Part shown: positions 13,545-26,750 of the stretch, one piece after another
How the letters are laid out: each line of letters begins with the position of its first letter
How positions within the stretch are numbered: the first letter of the stretch is position 1
Source of the DNA: Casuarius casuarius
Taxonomy: Eukaryota; Chordata; Aves; Casuariiformes; Casuariidae
Reading direction: 5' to 3'
Length of the DNA stretch: 64,000 bases
Assembly: GCA_003342895.1 (NCBI GenBank)
Contig: PTFA01000005.1
Coordinates: forward strand, 964,654-1,028,653
The notes under the pieces: generated by a model
Database searches by the model: none
Seen by the model: the letters and a program-made list of their open reading frames with translations, nothing else
What the model was told of the DNA's origin: nothing
Position numbers and translations under genes: made by a program

Positions 13545-14175
13545 TGCTCTTCTGTTCAGCAAAGAGCAATCAGACTTAGTCTGCCCACAGTTCTTTGCAT
13601 GGGCTGCCCAAAGAATGGTATTTTGACCTACAGGTGATCTTGTTAAGTTTTAAAACTAAATCTGGTAAGACCCTTCATAACTTGGAAAGCTCTGTACTGC
13701 CTTGACCTCATCTGTGTTCCAGGGATCCCACCGCTGCCTGCTGAAGTTGGTGCTTTATTGTGGCTGGTTTCTTGACAATGGCGTTCACTACTCTACAGCA
13801 CCCACTTCATCTCATCTTCCTACCCACTTTTTATTAAATAAAAGTCTCCAGTATTTTTTTTAACTGTCAAGGGGATTTATTTAATGATATTTATTTAGTG
13901 ATTGCTGCTGGCCTTATGTTTGTTTATTAATGCTAATCTTTCCCAGCCTCCCTCCTGAGCCTATGCATGTATTAGAGAGAGTGGTAGTAGGATGCTGCCT
14001 TTATTTTTAATCTGTTTGATTTTTAATACTATGTTATTTATTTAGTTCTTTAATGCTATGTTATTTATTTAGTTTTATTGCATTTTTATGTTTAAACGAA
14101 CAATTCTTTGTTTAAACAACAGAATAAAACAAGGAACGTACAGTGCTTTATAAATAAATGTGCTATTATTCTGAT
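13545..14175 (+). repeat. L2-like ancient LINE, 3' portion
   Basis: The order of signals suits the 3' end of an old L2-type LINE. There is a decayed coding-like part around 'aagacccttcataacttggaaagctctgtactgccttgacctcatctg' (13668-13716). It is followed by an AT-rich 3' untranslated part with 'attgctgctggccttatg', and by a terminal 'acagtgctttataaataaatgtgctattattctg' that matches the common 'tataaataaatgtattattatt' tail. Coding frames are destroyed. A 24-bp unit is duplicated at 14024-14074. It could instead be another non-LTR family with a similar tail. Confidence 0.4.
14024..14074. repeat. Direct duplication of a 24-bp unit
   Basis: The unit taatRctatgttatttatttagtt occurs at 14024-14047 and 14051-14074 with one mismatch, a 27-bp period. 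Shortly after, two copies of 'gtttaaac' (14090-14097 and 14110-14117) extend to a 9-bp inverted repeat. Confidence 0.85.
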
Positions 14176-15980
14176 TCTGCTGGCATCAAAAGGATAGAAT
14201 AGGCAGGATGGGGCTGCGGCGCTTAGGCGTTACCATATATAAATAATCACAGTTCATGCTCATAGTGACCCAAAGATTCTGAGCCAAAGCTGACGTGTTC
14301 CCAGCAAAAGCTGAATAACGCTGGCAGAGTGGCTCATCTCAGAGCTACAGGGTTGTCCTGAAAAAAAAATAGAGCTGTTACCAATCCAGGGACTCAAAGG
14401 GCTGTTCTCTTTAAGGTAAGCACTGAGAAAGAAAAAGAATCAAATCTCCAAGGAAAAGAGCTAGATAAATCTAAAAAAATTCAGAGACTTGAGGAGAAGT
14501 TATGGAGAGAAATACATCTGGCAAAAGACCAGCCTCACCAGGATCAGGTGGACAAGAGGAACTGAGAGAGAAAAAGCCTTTGCCTCCGCAGGACCTTGAG
14601 TTTTGTATGGAAATGCCCAGGCCTGCACAGAGTCCACCCCGGGGAGGATTTTGCAGTATTGCAGGGCACTGTGAGTGGGTTCCACGGTTCAGATATTATA
14701 TGTGAAAACTGCTTTATGAGAAGGATCCTTCGTCTTCTCTCCTACAAAAGGGTGGAGCTATGAACATTGAGCATTCTTGACTGAAGTCCTCTCCTAATCT
14801 CACAAACATGCTTTTACTAGGGGAAAGTTTACAACAGTGGGATGTTTTTCAAAAATATTCTCTGTATGCATAGAAGCCTTTCAGATTCTCACTGAAAGCC
14901 AGTACTGAAGGCAAGTGAAAGAATTATCACACAAGCTAAATCATTTGATGATTTAATGGATTTGATCTAGCCGTGATTAATACATGCACCATCTCACCCA
15001 TTAAATGTTACTACAGCATTAGTGCATACATGCAGTGCAACTGTGCCTGTATACCCATATATAATTACAAATGTTTTGTTCCACAGTAAAAACACACAGG
15101 GAAAAAAGGAAATAGGAGAGAGGACAGATTTCCAACATACCAATTTTCCCACTGAAACAACTCAGAATTATCAAAATTGAAAAAGTAAAATGTATTGATG
15201 CGACCATCCCTCTACAGTACTTTGCAGGATGGACAGATGGACTCACCCACCAAGTGGGTAAGACGGACGTGCACACACACACAGACAAACAGCACTCCGT
15301 GGTCACACTGGGCACTGTACCAGCCATCCCGAAGGAGTTAAGCCTCGCATTGATTTAAAGGGATACCACACACATCTGTTTAGCACACACTGACTAATTG
15401 CAGTGTTGGCAGCATTTGGCAGGAGGCCAGCTCCCATGCTCATGCACAAAACTGTTTTATACATTGATCTGCTTTTCTTGTGTGGGCTTTAAATATCCAG
15501 ATAAGCCTGCAAAGCTGCAAGAAGATCACATGGATATATTTACCCCACAGGCTTCCCTTTCCCTTCCTGTCATTCTGCTATGTGTCTACCAAAGGTCTGT
15601 TGTGAAACAATCTCCTGAGCCCTGTTGTGTTGTAGTTTTTACTAATGTTAACTGAATTTTCCTTAGTAACAGAGCCACAGTATCTCAGCAGTATTCCCAC
15701 TCTCTTCTCTCACTAGCTTATCGTTTTACAGTGGAGCTATTCAAAATGGCATCTAGTGTTTTCTTCCTAAGACTTCACTGCTGAATTGTTGCTGAATTAG
15801 AGTGTAATTTTAAAGGAGCTGCAATTTAGCAAAACAGCTAGGTAAGCGATAGAGGGTTAGCACATTTGCTCTGTGGTGAGTTTTGCCTGTAACAGTACTA
15901 CATCCAATTTTGAGATCGAGACTCTCATTCTCAGGCAGCATTTAGCATCAGGAAGAACACCCAGCAGCAGCTCATGAACA
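14176..15980. other. Unique DNA, no gene seen
   Basis: Frames reach 102 codons (minus, 15019-15327) and 85 codons (plus, 15398-15655) without recognisable domains. There is a short CA run near 15276-15285. Confidence 0.5.
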
Positions 15981-15984
15981 GAAA

Positions 15985-16060
15985 CTCGTTCATTCTCACA
16001 ACTCCTCTATGAGGCAGGCAGGTGGTACCACCTCCACTAAGCAAGGAAAGGAACGTCTTC
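15985..16060 (-). repeat. MIR-type SINE fragment
   Basis: 'ctcgttcattctcacaactcctctatgaggcaggcagg' matches the reverse complement of the MIR core end, whose usual form is 'ctcatttaatcctcacaacaaccctatgaggtagg'. The usual 'cccattttacagatgagg' continuation is replaced by a decayed 'cacctccactaagcaagg'. Short but characteristic. Confidence 0.5.
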
Positions 16061-19000
16061 TGAGAGATGGAGGGCCCTGTCTAACTCCATTTGCCAGTAG
16101 GAAGGCTTGTTTCAACAATAGTATCTATGAAAGCTGGCTAGAGATTTTCAAATGAAATATTTGCTATTTTTTTTCCAGAAAGATGTTGATAAATTGAAGC
16201 CAAAACTTCAAATGAACATCTATGCCTGTATCAACAAAGACAGGATCTCTGACCCAAAAAAAGAGAAAGGCTCAAGCAGGATTAATCTGGCAATAAGTGA
16301 AACCTAGATAACTAGAATATGACTGGTTATATTCTTTAACTAGAACATGGGAGAGAAGAAGGTTTAAAACTCTGCTTCAAACAAGCATAGTCCTCTACAT
16401 TGAAGTGAATGTCTTGTCTACTGCTCTAGGAGGAGCATCTTTTTCACTTTGAGAGGCTCATCCACCTACAGAATGGGTCAATATTGGAAATGCTGAAACA
16501 TCTCACAGGACAGGAAGCGCGTTTTGCTGCCCAATTCTACTAATTGCAGCCAAAGTCCAGATCAAATAATATCCACGAAGAGCTGCAGAAAGCTAAATGA
16601 AGCTGTCATGACTGGGGAAGAGTTGTGTTGATATGAAACTTCTGGATGCATTTTAGGAAACTTCTTTAAAAAAGAAAGGCAAAATAAAGCTGGCTTATTT
16701 CCAGCAAGTGTTCTGGTACCAGATCAGAATTAGAGCAAATTCTACTTCATTGTGAAACGAGGTAGGATTTGCACAGCAGTGAGGAAAGCATTATGAGGTA
16801 GGGATTACTTCTGACTAACAGAACCTAGTTCTAGAGAATACAAACAGAACAGAGGCAGGAAAAAGAAGGATTTAATTTCATGCTAATATCAGCATACAGT
16901 ACTGGAAATTACAGGTTTAAATTTATCGGCATCTATTTTTAAATTATCAAGTAATAAATACATTGTTAAGATCCTTCTTGATCAGTTCTCTCCTAAAACA
17001 TCATTGTTTAGGGCATATGTTTTGATACAATTTTATACATTTTAACTCCTGTTTTATTTTATCCTCCATTTTTATCAGCTTCCAGGGAGTTATTACATAT
17101 CCTTTTTTTTAAGTTGATTTTATTTGTGGATGAATTAGGTTAGAATAAAGCGAGTGTCTGAGCTTCTTCTATCTCTTAGACCAAATTCTTTCATTTCTTT
17201 CATTATTCTTATATTCTTTCATTACTGTGATTGAAAAGATTTTGGAATGGAAGCTCTAAAACATGCTTATTTATTTTCCTAAGAAAGGGAACCAGAGATG
17301 TCGACACAGCTACTTTTAAGCTTATCATTGTGCTAATAGGTCAGTCCAGATCAATCCTATAACNTGCCATTCCCAACATCTGTCCTACAGTCCTATTGAC
17401 ATCCTTTTGACCTGAAAATATAATTCTTAGTGTCTTCCTTTTCTCATAGACCTTTGAAAGGACCCTTCTTGAATGGTTTTCCAGAAACATACCTCTGGAG
17501 ACATGTAGTGAACATCTCTGCATCTTCAGCTTCCTCTGTCCAGACTGGCTTATCTAGCTGTTAATAGCTGTTCTTGGCCTAGTTCATTCTTACTTGAAAA
17601 GCATAATTTTAGTTTATTTGTACTTGTTTGTTAATATAATTCTGGAATATGCCTGCGTTGCATGTATGGAGAGAATGATAATAGCAAAAGGAAAGCTTTA
17701 AAATAGGATAGTTTCTGCTAGCTTTACTTCTTAAGTTACCATGGCAGCGAATTCAACACATTACCTGTAGACTGGAGAGCAAGAGATAAATAAAAGCTGG
17801 GAGATATCATATTAAAACCTACAGGTCCGCTCAGCAGATTCTCTATTTGTACCCATTATAACAAGCAGATATGTGTGTTGTTTTGATTCCTGGCACCCAT
17901 AACATGACAGAACAGTGCAGGCCTTACTGGACCTCATTTCCTGCAGCAGTATTCTGCAGGCATCCTTTGCGAATTAATTTCTGGTAGGTTTATATAATAA
18001 TTCAGCTCCACAGAAGCCATCCCCTCTGATGATGAAAGTGTGTTTCTTTTCAGTTTTCTGTGAATGAGAAAGAATGCCTAATCCCAGATGCTATCAGCTC
18101 ACTAAGAATAACCTAATCTTCTGCGAGATCAGGTTGTTCTCTGAATTGAATGCAGACTGTTAATGCTTATCTAACAGGAGACAAAGCGATTTGTGTTTAC
18201 AAGTCCGGGAGAATACCTCATACATATTTTATATTTTACAAACATACAGCATTGAAACCTATGTGATAAACTGTACATTCAGATGATAAAGGAATTTTAC
18301 ACCCATGATTGTATCACTGATCTTTTACAGACTGATCCATTTTGTTTTAACATTTCAAATAATTGAGGCCATTGGGTTTACGTGGCAGAATTCAGCTGGA
18401 TGGCAAGATATGATCATATCACTGCAAATTATGCCACCCACCATATTAGCTAACCCGGATTAGACCATGATCATAGCAAGTTGTTGGATCCTTTGGCCTG
18501 GCTATAGCCAATAAGACAATTCTATTTCTCTTGGAATATCCANTGTTAACAAAAATTACCCACTAAGAGCAAAGGTAATAGAGCCATTACTTAGGGACAG
18601 GTCAAACACAGTTCAGTTTGGCTACAGAACAAAGTTCTTGCCTAGCTTCAAAAACGTCCACAGCGATGTGGCCTGATCCTCACTTGAAGTTTGTTGTTTT
18701 TAAGAAGTGATTTCCTCACTGTTACTTTACTGGGTACAGATGAACAATACAGGGCATAAATAGACCTTCTCAAGGGCTAATGAAGAATATACTTAAACTG
18801 TATGGCTGGGATTCTTCTCTGCTACTAATATACATGTTGACTATCTCTCTCTGTGTAAAGTAGAAATCAGGAAAGAGATTACTCAGTTCAGTTCTACAAG
18901 AATGTTAATGAGATTTTGTCTCAGTGGGCTCTCTTGGTGTTTGTCAATTATGCCACTTTACCTGTCCTTTCGGCTTTTATTTCTCCAGGGACCTCTCTAT

Positions 19001-20245
19001 GCAATTTGCCAAATAACAAAGGATAATAGTGATGGAAACTTCCATTTTAACAGCTTTCATTCAAAAAAAGAAAAAAAAAAACCTACAAACAGAATATAAT
19101 TCAGGCTCTGGATACAGAAGAGCTCTTAAGAGTATGATTAACCTTAAGCCTGCGCAGCAGACCTACAAAGAGACTGAGGCAAGTGTTTAAGTACTTTCTT
19201 GAGTAGGTTTTGCAGAAGTTTTAGGCTGCTTAAGATTTTTCCACATCACCTAAGATGCTTCATAGCAGGAATTATTACGTTTCTGAAGCTTTATCATTTT
19301 ACCACCAAGATTGCCTATGCAAGTTCAATTTCCACCACTTTAGAGATCATATTTCTACACCAGAAGACATAGTACTTGCCTCAGAGATCTTATGATGTCA
19401 AATGCACAAGGAAGACAAATGCATGAAAACTGAAGGCAGTAAAACAGTTACAGTAAGTAACCACCAAAACAATGAGAACTGGATGAACATAAACCAAAGA
19501 ACAGACGTATGATCCGTTTTCAGCTGAAAGAAGAGAGTGGAGCTGAAGGATGCTAAAGGTGGGAAAGGAAGTCTAACCTGCTCTTTTGCATTGCCATTGA
19601 CTTCAAATAAGATACATCAGGAAGTTCAGACCTAAATCTTGGCTCCTAACTTTTGCTGGCTTGGGAAGCTAGGTTTCTTCTCTTTAACCAACGAACCACA
19701 AACTTGAACCTGAAAATGTCTGTTTAGATGCAGTGCTGTGCAATTGCTTAGGAGGACAGTGGAAATGTGCAGCAAGAATTTCCCATTTCTTGACAGATTC
19801 AGTTTCAGCCACTCTTAGGTAAAATACAGTTCATGTAATTTTTCTGGTGTGGAAATTAGTGACTGAAACATTTGACTATATTAAATTGTATGTGAAGAGA
19901 ATGAACTAATGAAAGATACACTGAAAAAGTACTGAGTAAACCTAAGAGCTACCAAGACAATAAAGGGAAAAAAAGCCCATATATAGATGTCAACTAATCA
20001 CCCAACTGTGAATCTGTTCAGTCATCCAAAAGCAATGATGTCTGTCCAACCTCACTTTGAAAAGATACAATCGCCAACTAGTCCCAAACCTCAGTTTGTG
20101 CAATGATTGCAAATTTGCATAATTAAGAACAGCCCAAATGGTTGTTAGTCCAGAAAAATCTCACTGCAATGTGCGAAAGTTTGTGTGCTAAGAAGAAATG
20201 TCATGAGGATTGGCAGGATAGTCTCATGCCTTAACTAGGAAAAGT
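16061..20245. other. Unique AT-rich DNA, no gene seen
   Basis: No frame longer than 65 codons and no recognisable repeat. Undetermined bases at 17364 and 18543. A 14-bp perfect palindrome, gatatgatcatatc, lies at 18407-18420. Confidence 0.55.
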
Positions 20246-20249
20246 TTGT

Positions 20250-20420
20250 TTGTGAACTTGGATATGCTTGCTTCATTTGTGACCGTAGAGATGTACTTCA
20301 GTACGATTTGATTCACTTTCCTATCTATAAAGTAAGTATAATATGTGGCCTTTTTCATAAAACAGTTCATGATTCTTGATTGAAAAGACCTATAGAAGTG
20401 CAAATTATTTATTATTATGC
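20250..20420 (+). repeat. MIR/L2-type ancient SINE, 3' half
   Basis: 'tttcctatctataaagtaagtataatatgtggcc', 'tgattcttgattgaaaag' and 'ctatagaagtgcaaattatttattattatg' follow in order the amniote MIR/L2-like tail (mid 'atctgtaaaatggggataat', then 'gagatccttgatgaaaagtgctatataagtgcaaattattattatt'). It belongs to the same type as the copy at 6.6 kb. Boundaries are approximate. Confidence 0.5.
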
Positions 20421-23400
20421 AAACTGTTGTTGAGAATTACTTTGTGACAGTGAGATATACATCATTTAAAAAATACATCATCTCTCTTCATGGAATTTTC
20501 TTGTAATTCCGAAACATAATTTCATAATATTAATTCATCATGAAGAAGTATCTAGGGGCAAGTCTCCATGCTTTTAATCATTCCTTCTTCAGGCAATACT
20601 TCATAATGTTAGTAAGGTGTCTGTTTAAAAAAGTAGCAAGTCGAAACTGATTAAGGACATCAGGATTGAACCATGAACCAGTAACATTTTCAAATGCATG
20701 TGAAGGGGGAAGGGGAAAGGACTAACCTTCCTCAGAGATTAGCTTTGTTATCATGCAATATAATTAATTTGGTAGATTTTGATTTTCCTTAGTTAACAAA
20801 TATTCTTCTCTCTAGCACACAACATGCATTCCAGCTGTCATTTTACATGCCAAACATATTCAAATAGATTTTAAAATAGCTAAAATGATTAACTCAGAAA
20901 ATGAAGCTTATCAAGGAAAAAGAACACATCCCTTTATTCCTAATGCCTTCAGAAACCTTCTGGACAGATTGATAAAAATCAAGATTAAAAGATTCCTGAG
21001 TTCAAAATGCATTTGGATAGAGCATATCCATGATCATGCTTTTATTTTGTTCCTATTCAGCACTCCTGTCTGAAAATCAGGCATCTTAACCAAAGCCACC
21101 TAAAGCTGATGAAAGTCTTTAGCTTGACTAAACTTAATTCGACAGCCAGTCCCAAATGCATTTCAAGGTCCAATTAAACTCAGAATTCTATTTGCAATAT
21201 ACAATCATTACTCCATTCCCCACCCCCTTTGTTGCAGTACAGAGGTACTGCTAAGCAGACGACAAGCAATGGCAATTTCCTGGGATGTAAAATTCTGCTA
21301 TACAATTGATAATCCACTCTCTTTCTTGTCTAAGTTCAAATACTTCAGAAGTCATGCAGAAACACCTTGAATTCAATCTTTGATCTTCATGCATTAGGTA
21401 AAAAAAATAAGCAAACTACACATCACCATGAAGCCTCTTTTAAGTCTTTCAACACTGCAATTATGGAACAGGAAACAGTATTTCTTAAAAAACTGCAGAT
21501 TTCTCTGCAGAAGATTTCTTTTCTATGAATAGAGTTTATTTTGGGCCCTGGATATATGGTAAAATATTTTCTGTTGTTTTGCTTCACAAGAAAGGGTAGC
21601 AAGCTCTTTTTATGTTAGTTATAAAACTCACAGAAAGCCCAACTGGACATCTCCAACCCAATTATGCATGTCTGCATCCACACAAACAGAAAGCCCTGTC
21701 AAAAGTGGCCTGAGAGAAGATGGACATTTCCCCTGAGCCAGAACTTTCTGGAGTTTCTTTTTGTGATTAAATTAGTCGAGTAGGCGGTTACTAGAAAATT
21801 CTCCCACATTGCTTCATTTGCTTCTTTCCACAGAGCCCCACTAGACTAAGCTCCTTGCTCCTGTTGGCCATTGTCGTGAGTCCCTATCATTGCTGCCTGC
21901 TGCTCTGTACTTCCCTCGGCTGCCTGCTTCATTACTTCTCCTGCCTTGCCATAGCCTATCTTTGACTCACATAAAAATCGGAGAGAAAATAAACACTTTC
22001 ATATGAGAGTGGAAACGGATGAGGTTTTTGCACAGCCATGGACTAGGCATCAAGACCTAGATCTATTTCCTTAGACTGGAATGGAAACCAGAATTAAAAT
22101 TTTAGGGACATGGGAGGGCTGGATCTTATTTGTTAGTTATTAGAGGGCTCTGTTTTTTTCCTACTATGCCATCCCCAATGCCTACAATTTTCTCCCTGAC
22201 TCCGTCTTTCATCTTTCTATCTTCAGACCCCACATGGCTCTAAATCCTCCACACATCTTTCCAGCAATGACCTTCAGATCAACTCTCATTCTGGGATACC
22301 AGTTACAATCTTACAGTATTAAATACAGCTTCTCTTTGACATTTTATTAGATAGATATCTGAATGTATGTAACCATAAACACAGTTCAAGATATTTCATT
22401 CCTGTGAAAACATGTTTTCTCCTAATCTCCTTGTGATTACTGACATCCCTTATTGTGTAACATTTCACAGGAGTCTTAATTCCTCTGTGTCAGGACCCGT
22501 TGTTTTATTTATCTGTAAAGTGCCACAAAAATCCGTGGCTCTGTATACATATCTAAAACCACATAAAAAATACAATATTCTTACTTCTTCTTACTGGCTT
22601 TCTCATCTCTCTCTCACTTATGAATGCACCAAAGTCAACGAGAAAGTTTATCACAAGTAGGCTGTCCTTTGCCTTCATTTTTGTCTTTAAAATAGCCACA
22701 GAGTATTGCAGAACAAGTCAAAAGCAGCATCCTGTCCTCTTCTGCTGGTTTGCCACATGGTAATGGCTCAGATGTCTCACTCTGCTATTTNAAGTGGTTA
22801 ACAGCATTATCTAAAGCAAGCCTTGATTGTCAAAGCTTGAGCCCATATTCTTCCCCGTTTTATTTGAAGGTAATGCAATTTTGGATAATTGATTATTTCA
22901 ACTGATGAGAAGAAAGAATGACAATGCGCTCTCTAATGCACTGAAAGGATCTCAGTACTAATGTCTTAATATGCTGTAATGAACATTACGAAAATATCTT
23001 TTCATCTTGTGAAAGGGGAAATTTTTGATTGCAAAAATGCATCTGTGATAGCAACAGTATACATCATTGCACCTTCAGCCCAGCCTCATGATGCTTGCAG
23101 AGCACACAGTACAGATGACACAACACAGCAGAGCAATTTTTTTTCCACATACTTTCATCCCTGGATTTTAAGTAAGATGTTCAAGGAAAGCGTGAGGGCA
23201 ATATTTTCAAGTTACATAAGAACTGTCAACCCTTCACAGTTAAAAATAAAAGGATTCAGGCTCTCCTCCATAATTGTGATTTACAATAAAGAGTTGCATA
23301 GACACATTCTCCTAAAGAATTTGAGTATTTACTCCTCTTTTTAGCACTGTGAATCATAAAGGCCCACTGGCTCTCTTTTTAGGTGAAACACACGCCCAGT

Positions 23401-25965
23401 GATTTTAATAGATTAAGAATAAAAAAAGAGATCAAGCTCAACGTATCCTTGTTTACTGCTTTTGTTGCTTACAGGCGAAATGATATGAAACAAAAATATA
23501 GGTATGCCTCTCTGAAAGTTACTGTTGAAATGCACCTTAGGCTTTGTTTCTGCCCAATACCTTTTTGTATCTTCTCCCCTCCTGAGTCCACCTCACTGTT
23601 TCAAAGCATTGTACATTTGCAATCTGCATTTATATCCCAGCTATGGTGAGAGGTTTCAGGATGAGAGGGCAAAGTGGAGTTGAGAAGGAAGTGGTAGGAA
23701 ACTGAATGTGGCTGGTAGAGCAAACCCCCAACAGAAAGGTATTACCAGGCCTACAGAGAAATGAGAGAGAAGAAACATTTCTTGAGCTGACAAAGTTTTA
23801 AGAATTGAGATGCTGAGAGAAAAACTGTGGCTCATGCAAATTATGATTCTGAATATATTTCCAGAAGTCTAGTTTGTACCTGGACAGCTTCCTCTCTTCC
23901 TGCCTCCATCCTTCCCCTCAACCACACAGTCCTTATTTGTAATAGCTGTATTACTTTTTTTTTTTCCTGTAACATTTCAAGGCTTTTATTCCCAAAGCAG
24001 TGATGAACTACTAGCAGCCACCTGCAACAATACTATGACTGCAAGAAGAGCTGTAACTTGGACATATTCTAAAGCATCTTCCTTCCTGCCAACAGCTTGT
24101 TGGACAGATTATGTTATTGAAAGAATAAAGTGTTTACTATGTCGCCAGGGTAATTATATCCGGCAAAAACACATGAACATTCATAAAATCTCTTCCCAAA
24201 ACTGAGTCGTGTGCTAAAATACAGAACGATGGCTGCATGAATAATCTCAACTTTGAAAGAAGTTTCTCTTGCAAAGCTCACAGCAACCTATCCTTTCCTC
24301 TCTATCTTCCAAAGGTGTTAGTCATCTTCTNACCACCATGAAGACAATGCAGCACAGTGCTGCCAACTTCTTATCCTGGAAGGGCATTTGAATGATTAAT
24401 TTGAGCTTTTTATTTTGTTTCTCTTTATTTCTGATAGTTCCCTTGCTCTTTAATTTTAAAAGAATTTTTCCACTACCAAGTTTGTCTAAGGCTCCAGGGG
24501 CAACTTCTACAGATAGAAAAAAACTCCTGGAGTTCCCAAATCTTGTGCTAACAAGAACTGCAGCTGACTTCTAGAGCCCTGAAAATGAGGTAGGTGGCAA
24601 ACAACACCATGACCTCAGCTTTTAAGGGTTAAAATAGTAAGCCTTTTAGAGATATCTAATAAGTGAAAGATGTAGATTTAACATGAGATAACCTTCAATA
24701 TATCCAGTGATCTGAATAGGATCAACAAGCCATAAAATTACTACTGAGGTTTGCAAAGACCATCCAATAGCTCCAAATTCTAATGCAATTTTTGGATCAA
24801 AAAGGAAGGGAGTCTCTTTATAAATATTTGATTGAGCCTTTTTAATTCTATTGTACTAGTTAGATTATTTAAAGCTTTCTATTTATTATGACTTCCACGA
24901 ACCCTTACATGAGAACTTCAGCAATCTACCAGTGAAACCTAGACTCAGAGGTAAAGAACAATTTCTGATGGACTTAGATTATGATGTGAGTGCCGTGTCA
25001 CATAGTGAAGGCNTTTACAGTAACACCATGTTTTCATAGGTTTTATTTAAAAAGTAATCTCTCACAGTTAAGTCACTATCTTGTTTTAGGAAATGCATTT
25101 AATTCACAAGATTGAACAATGCAGAGCCCCACAAGAAAAAGAAACTAGTTTTACTTCCACTGACTCTAAACATAATACTCTACTCTCATTCAGTGAGTAC
25201 CGATCAGAATTTCGTCCGTAGCTTTATATCAAACTTTTTTTTCAAATCAATCTAAACTAATAAGTGCAGCCACAAGATGCATAAAATTATCAGCATATTT
25301 CACACTTAAGTAATACAGCTTTTCACCCATGATTTATGAATGACATAGAAATTAAATCAAATGGTAAAATATCAGATCTCAGTTTCTTATAATACGTACA
25401 CATGTACATTCAAATTCTCCCCAAATTCTCCCCAAAATGCCAATTTAGATAACTTTTGTCAAATTCAAGTACAAATTTAGCATTAGCACTTGGTTATTTT
25501 ACTGCTGCTGCTAATAGAAATATTATGAGATGACATTTACAAAATACTAGACCAGTCACAGAATATTCGATTCCACTCACAGATACGAGAAATAAGGTAC
25601 GTCAATCAGTGCTTTTATGGGCAACCACAGGCCCTCATAAAGTGACAAGACAGGCAGCATGCCTGGGTTTTTATAGTGCATATTTGGGTATTTCTGGGTA
25701 AAAATGAAAAACATTTCACTTTTACATGACTAAAACCAACACAGTGGTGCTATTGAGCCTAACAAACAGTAATACTTTGGAAATCTAAGACATGAAAATA
25801 CAAAGCTACAAACAACCTACCAGTTCAGAGTACAGATGAGACATTGCAAGACAACATGAATGACCTTCCAAGAATGGTGTATCAAATGATATTCTTCTTT
25901 CCCAGATCAAGTGTTGAACATACTGGTAAAAATCCAGCAGGACCCAAGATGTTGCTATAATCAGT
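20421..25965. other. Unique AT-rich DNA, no gene seen
   Basis: The longest frames are 121 codons (22979-23344, plus) and 88 codons (23383-23649, plus). Neither has a domain, and neither shows splice or promoter context that I can recognise. Undetermined bases at 22791, 24331 and 25013. A short direct repeat of 'caaattctcccc' is at 25411-25433. Confidence 0.5.
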
Positions 25966-25969
25966 CATT

Positions 25970-26030
25970 TCATGAGTACAAGGCAAAGCCCTCCACTGAT
26001 TTCAGAAGGCAGGACCTGGGAGGCACTCCC
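25970..26030 (+). repeat. Ancient amniote repeat fragment
   Basis: 'gtacaaggcaaagccctccactgatttcagaaggcaggacctggg' resembles the old amniote repeat pattern 'caaggcaaaactcccattgacttcaatgggagcagggcctgggcc'. Short and unnamed. Its neighbour to 26670 is unrecognised. Confidence 0.35.
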
Positions 26031-26676
26031 CTTCACAAATGTTTTTGGAGGATGCTGGTAGCCTACAACTGCCCTCATGCTGGCTCTGCTCTATGCCACT
26101 TAGTATGTGCTGTGTTTGACCATTAGTGCACGGGCTCATAGGCTGTTCCCGTTGCCCTAGGGGCACTTACTTCATAGCTCACTTACACAGTCAAAGAGGA
26201 AGTGATAACGTCACCAAAGAACTTCACGATAAATTCTCATTGATCACTTTGGTTACATTAACGTCGGCCCAAAGGGAATGCCAGGCATTGTATTTTAATG
26301 AGGACTGTTTAGAGTAGGTTTTTGGTCCCCATGGAAATTTCTGGGAGGAATATGAACTTCTGAAATCTGTAAACTTCCCAGGAAAAGAAGTCTGCTTTTC
26401 TATAGGTAACATTAATTTTGACTTACAGTGTTTAATAGGCTTAGATTTCTGGAAAGCCAAAAATTTCAGCTTTTCACTATCAGTTTGGGGACATTCTTGA
26501 ATTTACTTTTTCCTATATTGTTATGATTACTGTGCTTCTCTGTTTTCACACTACAGAGGAGGAAGACACATTAAGGAAGCATAGGAAAATTTTGGAAATA
26601 CCACACCTTTATGCTTTTTTAATCTTTTGAAACTCTTGACTGGAAAATCAAAAGTTTACAAGCCCTTTTATTTCAC
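26031..26676. other. Unrecognised sequence next to the CR1 3' end
   Basis: No gene or repeat is recognised between the ancient fragment and the CR1 terminus. No clear target-site duplication could be paired with the sequence beyond the other CR1 end at about 29.05 kb. Confidence 0.45.
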
Positions 26677-26750
26677 AGAAGCACAGAGTCATTAAGGTTG
26701 GAAGGGACCTCTGGAGATGATCTAGCCCCCTGTCCTAAGCAGGGTCAACC
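26677..26750 (-). repeat. CR1 3' terminal region
   Basis: 'cagagtcattaaggttggaagggacctctggagatgatctag' is the reverse complement of the diagnostic CR1 3' end, in which 'gaccaggttgctc' and 'ggttggaagggacctctggag' are near-invariant in birds. The usual terminal repeats of an ATTCTATG-like octamer are reduced to degraded remains. No poly(A) tail is expected in CR1, and none is seen. Confidence 0.9.

Noticed and set aside
18407..18420. 14-bp palindrome gatatgatcatatc
   Set aside because: Short and AT-rich; expected by chance in a window of this size.
22979..23344. 121-codon plus-strand frame
   Set aside because: Isoleucine- and serine-rich with no domain; consistent with a chance frame in AT-rich DNA.
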